Of a stretch of DNA of 64,000 bases, positions 24,240 to 35,900 are shown one piece after another. The notes beneath the pieces are model-generated. The model did no database searches. It worked only from the letters and a program-made list of their open reading frames with translations, and had not been told where the DNA came from. The translations under genes and the position numbers were made by a program. Numbering within the stretch: the stretch's first letter is position 1; each line of letters starts with the position of its first letter. The stretch comes from Beroe ovata. Its lineage: Eukaryota; Ctenophora; Nuda; Beroida; Beroidae. The stretch lies in contig CAMPET010000004.1 in NCBI GenBank assembly GCA_946803715.1, forward strand, positions 665,004 through 729,003. Direction: 5' to 3'.

Positions 24240-24654
24240 CAGTGGTTTCTTCTCGGCATTGGATAAGACATTCATAGATGTAAGGGTCTTACACCCAAAC
24301 AGTCTATCTAATGCTGGGAAGCCCCTTGCAGGGATGTACTGCTGCCACGAAAATGAGAAAAAGACGAAATATTTGTATCAAGTTCTAGAGGTGGAGAAAT
24401 CAAATTTCACAACATTTTTCATGTCGACATCAGGGGGTATTGCTCCAGAATACTCAGCCTTTGTACGACGACTGGCCCAAAAACTGAGTGGAAACCTCAG
24501 CCAGAACTACTCCCATGTGATGGGTTACATCAGAAGGAAACTCCGTTTTGAACTTCTCAAAACTACACTTATGTCAATGAGAGGGTACCAAAAGAGCAAA
24601 AGCAGTCTTATTTATAATCTTGACTTTAACTTAATCAAATGTTATATGAAATAG
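24240..24654 (+). pseudogene. C-terminal segment of the retroelement ORF
   Basis: An uninterrupted 131-codon frame (24259-24654) with FIDVRVLHPNSLSN, CCHENEKKTKYLYQVLEVEK and TTFFMSTSGGIAPEYSAFVR. This is the conserved tail that follows the RT domain in this ORF family. It carries on the element but has no start of its own that I trust. Confidence 0.65.
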
Positions 24655-24754
24655 CTTTATCTTTAAATATTTGTATTAGTGCCTTTCAGCACTGGATATA
24701 CTTACATTTTCCTTGTATTAATCATTGTGATATTGTTACTTATGTTGTAAAAGT

Positions 24755-25200
24755 GTCAATGTGTGTGTGTTGGACTGGTCTATTAGAATGCATTGATCAT
24801 AAATCGAACTTACACACTCCACTTATCAACTGACAGTTTCAGAATTAAAACTTAGTTAAGCTTATTATTAAACTCCATCTTCACGATCTCCGTGAGAATA
24901 CAAATCATCCTCAAATTTGATTGTAATAAGTAGTGTCGANAACAGAGGCCGGAGGCCGCGGGTCCTGCTAGTGTTGTAAAAGTGTCGATGTAATAATAAT
25001 AATTAATGATGTGTGTGTGTTGGACTGGTCTATTAGAATACATTGATCATAAATCGAACTTACACACTCCACTTATCAACTGACAGTTTCGGAATTAAAA
25101 CTTCACGAGAATACACATCATCCGTGAGAATACACATCATCCTCAAATTTGATTGTAATAAGTAGTGTCGATAAGTTTAAGTGTTGATAAGTTTTGTATT
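24755..25200. repeat. Duplicated repeat flanking an N
   Basis: A segment beginning GTGTGTTGGACTGGTCTATT and containing TTTGATTGTAATAAGTAGTG appears at 24764-24939 and again at about 25013-25175, on either side of the N at 24940. The word TTTGATTGTAATAAGTAGTG also occurs at about 62157, so part of it is a dispersed repeat. The doubling itself may be an assembly artefact. Confidence 0.75.
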
Positions 25201-25913
25201 CAAGGATTAAAGGCCACCTTACTTAATAATTATAGGTTAGTTTTGCAAGTTAAAGAAATTAATATCCTTAAGACATACATATATTTAGTCCTTAGTGGGT
25301 GTGCCTTTTAACAGATTATAGTGATGGTTTAATACCATAGCTGTTATCTCATCTTGTGTTATCTCATCTTGTTGATTGATGTCCCATTGACAAGGCCCAG
25401 ATTTGATTGTTGAATGAATCATCTGAAACTAATTATATAAGTCAATCAACATTCCTGGTCATCAGTACTCTTTAAAGATCTCTCAAAAGATAATCTAGCT
25501 TTACATCTGTTCATGGATTGGAGAATTGAATAAGAGTCACATGAGTCAGGATGAGAGATAATTAATTCTCTTTTGACTCTGGTGAGGAATAAAATTGCAT
25601 CATTTAATTGCTATCAATTTGGTCATTCAATGACATCATCAGGCTCAAATTTGGTTGTATACATTTGGTATACATTTTCATTTGTTAGCGAAGTTAAAAG
25701 ATATTATTAACTAACTATCTCTCATCATAGATTTACTTTAATGAACATAGTATATGTTGACGGTCTTATCACAGCCTCTCTCCCTAAGTGTGGAGTTGAA
25801 AGACTTGATTTGTTGTTTCCAAAAGCCGAATACCTTCATCACATCCTGTCTTTAACCATGAGAACTATTATAGCCTAAATGTTGCTAAGGAGTAAATTTG
25901 ATGCATTATCATC
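25200..25913. other. Intergenic, upstream of LARP1
   Basis: AT-rich sequence holding the presumed LARP1 promoter and 5' UTR. No gene or clear regulatory motif was recognised. Confidence 0.5.
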
Positions 25914-28900
25914 ATGTTGAGTGCTAAGATTCCTGATGTAGAACTTCAAGCTGGTACTGAGAATTCCTGCAAGACTAATGCCATTGGTAAGTTGAACTTG
26001 CTCCTTGAGAAATCCAAAAATGTTACCCTTTAAGTTGATGGCATAGTTTAGTGATGGTGTAGCTTGAAGAAGAAGTCTTCTTAGATCTTCTGTAGATCTA
26101 AATCCGAATCTAAAACCCCATTTTCAGAAACTTGTGGGAAACCAAATGCATGGGCCAAGCCTCTCGTTCCACCAGCTCCAGATGTGAAGAAACAACCCCC
26201 AAATGTGAGATATTACCTCAATATCCAAGGAATAGTGTTCTGCTTTAATAGACAATAGACTGAAATATATTTATGTGCATAACTGTCATATCTTTCCTTT
26301 AGCACAAGCCTGTTGAGAATGGTGGAAACAAAGAACATACACCAGAAAGTGCAATGAAAGAAACAGCTGCACAAAAATTAGGTTCAGGCAAGAAACCTGC
26401 CCAGAAGACCAACTCTGCCCCAAAGCCTGGAGCACAACAGAAATCCAATGTTGCCCAGAAGACTGGGTCAGGTCTGGCGAAAGCAGCTCCAGAGGCCTCA
26501 GCAAAGCCCACAAAGACTGTAACTATCAATAGTCCTGACAAGTCTAATGAGATTTCAGTTCCAGCTGGTAATCCTTGGAAGAGTAAGTAATCTTGTACAA
26601 TTGACATTGCGTTCTGGGTTAGTTTTAGTTCATCTCAATGGAATGACTCGTTAACTTATTATATCTACTGTAATTTGTTTTTTCAGCGCCCACGGCTGTT
26701 GTCAAAGTAAATCCTGCAGATGTAAGTCACTGTGCTAACAATGTTCCTTAGTTGATGCTACCAACATTTCTTGCCACTGACGATTTTTTTGTCTGATTAA
26801 GAAAGAGGAATTGATCATGTTTGACGTCTGACATCATTCCCTCTCCAATAGGCAGATGCTCTTGACAACGAGATCTGGCCAACTCTCGATCAACCACAAA
26901 CCAAGGTAACCTATACAATATTAATTCTCTGATCTATTTGCTAGAAATCACATGCATAACTGACAATTTGTGTTATGACTCATACTTCCTCCTCCATATT
27001 CCAATCCTGTGATAAGTACTTCAGTACAATTATTCAGTAAATTATTGAGTACCCCTTTATTAGGAGGATCTCTCAATCAATCAAACAATAAACATTTCAA
27101 AACTTCACGAAACCAGGGTGTTACGAACGAGAAGCAACAACAGAATGATAACAAGCAACAGCAACAATCAGTGGTTGCTAATGCAACAAGCCATGATGAC
27201 GAGATACTCGAGTTGAAGGGTGTTCCAGAGAGACACCCTGATGATGAAGATGTCCTCAACGCTGATAACTCTCCACGAAAACGAAGTATGCTTATGTGTG
27301 TGTGTGTCCGTGTGTATATTTGTGTGTGTAAACTGTACTGACTGTGCGTGTGACGTGTGTATGTGTGTGTGCGTGTGTGTGTGTGTGTGNGAAGTATGCT
27401 TATGTGTGTGTGTGTCCGTGTGTATATTTGTGTGTGTAAACTGTACTGACTGTGCGTGTGACGTGTGTATGTGTGTGTGCGTGTGTGTGTGCGTGTGTGG
27501 TAACTTAACACAGTATCGATGTAAAATGCGAACAGTTTGTCAATGTGTTTGTGTGGTGTGTCTCTCCCAATGTCTATGTACTTGTGCCTGTATCTGTCTG
27601 TGTAATGATGCGGTTGGAATATCGCTCCGAATTATGGTACAAGGGCAATTTTAGCAAAATGGAAGGGCGATATGAGAATGAATTGGTATTTGCCCTTCGT
27701 TTCTAATCATTATCGGAATTCGGATTACAGCACCAGATGTTACGTCGTACTTTCATATATTTCGAGGGTAGTGCCGCCAGCCGCAGTGATATGGAGAAAG
27801 AAGCTGTTTCTTATAGTTTCTTATATAGACTGTTCATGAAAATTGAGCATGAGAGTTATGCATATCTCACCGATTTCTGTATTCAATACCAACTGAAAAT
27901 GTAGACCTGTGTCCCGCGACCCGCAGTGTTAGCATTGTTCTCAGCACGGGACAATGAACTTGGGTATCAATGTCCCGTACTGAATATGATACCGTATCAT
28001 ATTCAACAGTATTGAACTTCAAGCATGTAGCAAGTGTACTTATTGGATATGTTATGATCACAGGACTAGAACTCGGTCCAACCACCTCGGAAAGGAACAA
28101 ACTGCTAAAGCAGAATGTATACACTATACATGGTATAGATCTATTTGTCATTGTGTAGTGCAATATCATTGGCAAACACAATAATGTAAAGCACAATAAT
28201 GTAACGTACAAGGTACCCTGTTTTCAAAGGTTTGAGATTAGTACGTGACTCATGAAGTAACTCATGAAGATAAGTGAGTGACTGATGAAGTGACTCATGA
28301 GGATAAGTAAGTGACTCATGAAGTGACTCATGAAGTGAGTATTGCACTGTATTGATCACATTGGTGAGGTGCTCATGTTGAGGTACTATAGAATCCATGC
28401 TGGGATTACACTCTCGAGATGGAATTCAGTAGAGAAGTTCTGATCAATCCATTACCACAATGAGGTAGTGGATTGACCAGAACTTCTCTTCTTAATTCCA
28501 TGTCGAGAGTGTTAGCCTAACAAAGTTTCTATAAAGAACAATGAAGCTGAGCAGCTGTAACATGATATCAGAGATTACCACTCCTCATGGTTCACCTTCG
28601 AACTCGTTCAGACCACTCATCACTCAACTCATTCATATTCACTGTACAATTGTCATGGAACGAGACACTAGCATGAGGATCAACCCCGATTATCAATGTT
28701 TTTGCATCTAGATGTTACGAGCATAGAAATAGGTGTTTATTTTCTGCATGGTACTGCCAGATCGTTCATCAGTAAGAGGGGATTGTGAATCTGCCCATAG
28801 AAACCAGGCTGACGATAATCATACAATCATGGTCAGAGTCATTATTGGATAATGACTTTCACCCCCACACCTTATTGAAACAGATAGTGCTATTGCACAA

Positions 28901-31900
28901 TGCACATTGCACAACTGCTGTAGCTGAGTAGCTGTGTACAGTGTACAGCCACACACACACACACACACACACNTCTGCAGTACCGCATTGGAATATAAAT
29001 GGGGATCACTGCTTTTGACTCATGCTCTCAAGCAGCCGCACAGCCACAAGCCAGATCTTGCTTATAATATAAGCTCCGGGAGGTGTGTCCCAGCATTGCC
29101 GACATGGCGGAGAATAACCACTCCGCTCCCTACCACATCTCCCTACACACACACACACACACACACTAGCACACGCACACACACACTCACACGCACACAT
29201 ACACACACATACACATACACACACACTATGATAGATGTTGTTAATATTTCTGCCGTCTATTGCCGTTTGTGTGTGTTCATTTATCACCTGATATGATTTG
29301 TATACATAGAAATGGTGTGCATATGAAAAACAAAGCATTTTTCTTGCCAACATTTTCAGTCTAACACAGAACTAAGTCTGTTACATTGTGCCATTCTGTC
29401 GTTGCATAGGCCCCTACCATTTCAATTTTTAGTGACAAATTTCTCATGATTCAACATAATGAATAGTTTTCATCCAAACACCGCCCTTTTCAAATCATTT
29501 CTCTTTGACCACAAATAGTATAATTATGATGATAAATCCGACTATAATAAGTCACCAACATTAATGTTGATTTGAATCAAACTAAAGCAGTAGGAATATG
29601 CAGTAGGAAATGAATAAATGTACATAAAGTGGCATAAAGTGGTTGTAGGAATCGTGTTTCTATTTCACAGAACCTCGATTATCAGATGATTTCCAGAGTT
29701 GCGCTCCTTGGTTAAGTCAATTAACTGGAATAAGTGTGGGGAATCTGGTGATCACTATCCAATTACGGAGTTATCTGATGGCGAGGTTTAGTGGTTACTG
29801 AATCATGGTAGTTTGCAGGCTAAATGAGTTACTAAAACTTGTTCAGATTGAGGTCTTCATTAATGAGTGGAATTATATCTCGCCCGTGTTACACACAGGA
29901 AATACAAAGGTTATGCACAGGAAATAAGGTTATACAAGGAAATTCACAGGTTATACACGTGTTATACACAGGAAATAAGCTCATTGTCACTTTTCGGAAC
30001 TTCATATCAGCGTTATTATGAATCGGACTTTCTTCAAATGAACTGTGTACATGCGTTTGAACTGTGTACATACATTTGGTTGTACTGAACATCATACGAA
30101 CAACACAATGTACCCTACTCCCTATAGCACCCAGATAACACAGGTTTCTTATTACAAGAGCACATGATGCACCCGACTAAATCGGGGGTACATGGATTTC
30201 CTAGGTTATCAACTCTATTTTCAGACCATGTTTGTGCTGTGTGTACCTTGTGAATTAGTTTACATGTCGTGTTGATTCACATTGTAGCTCTATCTTGCAA
30301 GTGTTCCGTTCACATGATAGACCCATAGCTGGATTTAGTGTTTTAGTGTTCAGATTGTCTCAGTGATGCGGAGGAGTCTCAAATTCCATCCATACACTCC
30401 ATTTATACATGATAGTGTATCTTGTGTCAATGTAGTTGAGACCGGGAAAGAAATAGCTGAATTTGGCCCATTGCCAATTTGATGCTCTTCCCTTATTCCT
30501 ATCACCCATACTCAAGTTTCTTTCGGTTTCAGCTCCGCTGCATTTTAGAAAACTCGCTCACATTCTTTTCAGATTTATTTTCCAATTTCCATCTCAGTTG
30601 CACCCAATCACCATGTTGTGAAATCTCAGAATGTGCGTACGCGTAGCACACTTGCGCCGCGCGCGCGTTCACTGTGTCACATCAGTGATGTCCCATTGAC
30701 TCACCGCTTTTACATGAATCCAGCTGCTAACACTGAACACACACATAAATATGCAGTTTATCACTTATTTGTGAATATGAAAGCGGTAATATTTAACGCT
30801 AGAATCATGCAAATCATAAACAAATTCGATCTGAGCTCAATATCTGCTGTTCTTACACGTGTTTATCGTTCGAAACGGTCTTCTCAGAAATTAAAAAGTG
30901 CGCGCGCATCTTTCTGAATATACTGCCGTACGCATCACACAAAATTTTCATAACAAAATTTTACGGAATCGGTTTATTAAAGTGTGAGTTATTGTGTAAC
31001 ACGTACGAATTATTGTAACGACATTTTTCCCCGACAGAGAAATGGGTTCCCCTGCAAGTGGAAATCAAGACAACACCCAAAGATGAGAAGTTTTCGTCCC
31101 ACTACCAGGTAAATTTGGACCTGACATTCATATCTGACGTTCACTTACTCCAATCTTCATTCATGTTATCAATTCACGTGACTTGGCTATCGAAACTACT
31201 ACATCAGAACATTGCACTCCCCTGGAATTTACAGCACTTACTTATGCACTTACTTAACTTAACACTTACTGTACAAATTGTATATCATTCACAGTTAGCG
31301 CCTTGTCATAGTTCAGTTTCCAATATTGTCGCAGTGTGTTTAATGAATCTCTGTATTGGATGTTATAATGAGCGTTAAAACTACATTTACATAGTTACAA
31401 GCAAGTAATATACATTATCCAACTGTTCTTGGCTGTGCACCAAAAAACTTAAGTCATGCCCATTTCTCTGGAAGTAAATCTAGCCTGCAAGCTGCATTAC
31501 TCTTACCCCACCTTTCTATTTATATGTATACCACTCTGTTAAAATATTTATAAATTGATGCTATTTAGTTCTATATAGTTGATTTCGAAGAATTCAGAGT
31601 TCAAACTTTCTTAGAAACCTAGAGCTATTGTTATTCTGGGTATTCAACATGTAGGCTCGTTGGAACATTGCATCATAAGCAAGCAAAGTACCATGAGCCA
31701 TTAGCCATAGTCACAACAAGTGAGACATACTTCACAATGTGACTGCCAGATGAGAAACACAATCATGACCACTCCCGCAGTATATCATGTATATCTGCTG
31801 TTATTACAACTATCATATCCCCCTCCCAGCGTATGACAAGGCCAGTAGACCGGAGCAACACATCCAAGTTTAACATAGACACGGAAGAGAGGACGTCCCG

Positions 31901-32929
31901 GAGAGGCCGGAGAGGCGGGGGAGGGGGAGGAGGGAACAACCGATCTCGAGCTAAAAGTAGTGGTGAGTGTCTGTGGTTGTAGATAGTCTGTGGGACCTGA
32001 GTGGAGTGTGATAATGTGCTGATAATCAGACTGGTGATCAGTCTGATACCGTGTAATACCCCCTATCGTCACAGTTGACCCGTCTGGGAACCAACGTAAA
32101 CCCGGCACAACCACTACCCCCAACTCTGCCGCTCCCTCTATTGTATCCTCATTCGCCACTTTCGACGGCACGACTGCAATGCCGCCAGTCATGCCGGCAT
32201 TTGCCGGACTTCACTACGGTGGACCGTACTTCTACTCGCAGCCGTTCTTCAATCCATCTCCCGTGGAGCCTGATTCTGTCAAGGATATGGTCAAGAAACA
32301 AGTGTGAGTGTATTGGGACGTTTGCTATGGGACGCTCAGATTTATCTGTACCATATTATTTAACCCTCCAATATCATCTTCAGTATTCAGTACTTGGTCA
32401 TGGCCTGAGGTCTCATTCTATATCATCTGACCCACTGATTCCCACATTTCAGTTCCTACTACTTCTCCCCATCCAACCTGCAAGGAGACTTTTTCCTCCG
32501 ATCTCAGATGGACCAGGAGGGATGGGTCGCTCTCACACTCATCGCATCCTTCTACAGGATCCGAAACATGACCACCGACCTGGCCCTTATTGCAGAGGTA
32601 TGTAGTGGGGGGGGCAACTCCAGGCCCTTTCCTAGCGTTAGCAATATATTCACTGTCCACTGGGCTAGCCTTTCCGCTCATAGCCCACCTTTTGTTTCAC
32701 TACACAGTACATACCTTCCTGCGATCAGTATTGTGAGTATACGCCGTGCAACAATATATTATTATTCAGAGTACAATGTATTGTTATAATATTCCCCTGT
32801 AGCCGATTCTATTATGCTGAATGTGTTGCGTACTACAGCACACACCACTACTATTGTACACTATAACTCATGTCGTCCCTGTGAGGTGTTATTATTATAT
32901 TGTTTAGGGAGAACAGGTGCTCCTGTTGC

Positions 32930-32965
<36 letters not shown>

Positions 32966-35900
32966 NAGGGTACAGTGACTTGTGGGAGCTTCCTCTAGGT
33001 CAAAAGCAAATCATAGCTCTGCTATCAACCACTCACACCCATACCCACACTCTCTCACACACACACACACACATACACACACAGGCATAGGCGCACAAAC
33101 ATGCGCTGTACACGAATGGTTCCACTCGACTAATTAAATACTAGAATGGATATCATTGAAATGCTCTGCAGCATTATTGACCGTAAAAATGATATAAACC
33201 ACGCTCTACAAGTATCACGATTATAATGACAGCCGCGATTCACAATGTCCGATTCTACACCGATCTATTACACAACTATTCCCCAATCCCCATCACAATC
33301 ATTGCACAACTATCCCTAGCACAACTATTACATAACCATCCCTAACACAACTGTTGCACGAATATCACCCACCACAACCACACAACTATTGAACAACTGT
33401 CCTCTTCAGTCCTCAGTTTCAAGAATATGCCCCATCACAACCATTGTACAACTATTGTACAACTATTGCACTCAACTATTCCCCCGTCAGGCGATAGCTG
33501 AGAGTCCCAGTGTCGAGTACCGTGACGGATTTGTCAGGAAGAGGGAGGATTGGGACCAGTTTCTTGCGAGTGAAGCTAGTTTCACTGGGCTGGAGGATTC
33601 CCACGATAACCAGTCTCAACCGAGTTAGTGGAAATTCGTACAGAGTTCATAATGAAGACAGTTTTATGATAAGTCATGATTTGTGTATTTATAGCTCGGA
33701 ACTTCCTCCTCTCACGAGGCAATTCCACTTGCTCTACCGATCCCCTCACCCCTCACTCACTCGCCCCATACTTTCCCAGAGCTGGACGCACTGGAGACGA
33801 CAATCCCTGGTCTCCCGGCATCAGGTCTACCAGCTCCACAACAGAGAGAGATACCCGACAAACCGGCGCCCACCTCTACAACCACAGCGACGACCACTAC
33901 TGGTGGTGGTGGTCAGCCTGGGGCAGCTGAAGGGGACAAGCAGAGACAGGACTGGCAGGAGGTTTGGTACCGGGTGGGGGAACGATTCTCGTCTTTCATA
34001 TGAAAATCAGTTGTGTAATTTCCCCTCACTTGCAGTGGATAACCGATGAAACACTGCGGCCATAAATGTTTTGTGTTTTGAACTGAACATCTATTTCTGG
34101 CAGTGATTCAATCTCTCATACATCAACAATTGCAATAGACAAAACAAAAGAGCATTCACGAAGGAGTACATTGCACTGTACTGATGCGTTGAGAAAACAA
34201 ATACTGAAATGAAATCATGATCTGTGGTATGCTATTTGCTTATTTGGATAACTTGATCACAGGAGACTGCAGTTCTAGATTATCTGCTGGGCTATCGTTT
34301 CACCCCACACTTCGCAATAGAGCAATAGAGCAATAGAGCAATAGATTGTATGGTGACAGGAGCTTAACCTTTTTTTCTGTCCAAAATTACACCCCACACT
34401 GCTACAATTTACCACGTCGATGAATCATCAGTGAAGATGTCATCTCAGTGAGATCTCGCGAGGTTTCCTCACGGGATTGTCGTCATTCCTCCAATAATAT
34501 TCTCATCCCCGCCCAGGTTAAGCGTAGATCCCGGGCCCGGACCGACTCCCGCTCACACAACACTGACAGTAGGAGTCAGGAGCCGGAGGAGCTGGACTTC
34601 CAGTTCGATGAGACAGAGGATGTGTTCAGTTCTCGACACACGTTCAGTAACGCTGACGAGGGATGGTGAGTGGAGAGAGGGGCCGATGTGAGGAGGGGGT
34701 GAGGGCGGGGTTTCGGGGAGTTGAATTGAGTGCGATAATCAAGACCGGAAAATAAGTTTTGGGGTTGAGAATAAAAGAAATCTGTAGCTTATCCTGACGA
34801 TATTACTACCGTGACAGGGACTCTGATGAAAATGACAAGGATGACATGACAGATGCTGAGATAGCCAAGATCGTGGTTGTCCATCCTACACCACCAGCGT
34901 TCAAGAAGCACCCTCAGGTACCGCTCTCACGCAGCAATCAGGGGAATCACGCGTTATCTTATGTCATGCGTGTGATCTAGTAAGTAGTATTTATTCACGT
35001 GCTATTCACGTGCTCTCGAGATCAAACACGTGTTTGTTGCCAGGGTGACAGACATCCTGGAGACTACTCTTCCAGAGCAGATAGACTGCTCAACAAGGAC
35101 CTCTTCGAAATAATCAATGAGGGTCTATACCGATATGAGGAAGTAAGTTGACATCATTTCATTTAACTTAATGTTTATATTTTTCATTTGTATGTGAAAG
35201 TTTCAACAACTCTCGCTCGACTAACCGCCCTCTCCCAAGTTCAATGCTTCTTTCCCCATAACACGGCACATTTGATGGGTTGCGCTGGATGTGAACAACT
35301 ATGAAGATTGCACTGGAGTGTGACCAGGAACAATGGCAAACACGCTCTAAAACGAGCATAACGTGATCTGTGTACAATCACGCTGTAAGAAAGCGTGTAT
35401 CTGTTCTAAGTTCGAATAGACTTTCACCCAGGAGATCACAGAAGACGGTACGCCCAAAGCAGGCAGTTTCAAGTCGGTAGACATGATAAGTCAGGAGGAG
35501 TTTGAAAAGATCCGCTCAGAGACTCCCACTCCCCGTGAAGAGACTGGCCCGGTGGAACCTCCCCCGCCCCCCAAACCCATCATGGTGGAATCTCACCTCA
35601 ATCCGGACGCGAAGCCATTCGTCATCCCTGTGCCACAAGAGGAAACTGCCACTGAGAACAGGTTCGTCCACTTTATTAAGTATCGGGATATCCCGTCAGT
35701 ATGATACAACCTTCCATTTCTTGTCGCTCGATACACGTCATAATACAGAAAGTCGACAATCATAATTACCTAATTACTGCCAAATTACCTAATGACTGTC
35801 GAATAACCTAATTAGCACCACAGTATCAACACCCACAGGAGCTCTACCCGACAGAGGACAAAATCGGATTCGAGCACACAGACCGATGGCCGGCGTGACG

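Larger units (their letters stand above)
21395..24660 (+). mobile_element. Degenerate retroelement with PHD finger, reverse transcriptase and C-terminal domain
   Basis: Three successive + strand coding remnants match, in order, an RT-containing ORF type common in cnidarian and other invertebrate genomes: a PHD-like finger (about 21780-22080), an RT region (about 22150-23700) and a conserved C-terminal segment (24259-24654). Frameshifts and stops interrupt all but the last. No long terminal repeats were seen, so the exact class (non-LTR or DIRS-like) is unresolved. The element sits between EMG1 and LARP1. Confidence 0.7.
27516..31037. other. Large LARP1 intron
   Basis: The longest intron in the window (27286-31037). 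It contains a long hairpin at 28408-28513, short direct repeats of GTGACTCATGAAG at 28240-28345, two (AC)n tracts, one N (28973), GGAAAT/TTATACA repeats near 29890-29980, and a GC-rich patch at 30650-30680. No coding exon recognised. Confidence 0.6.
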
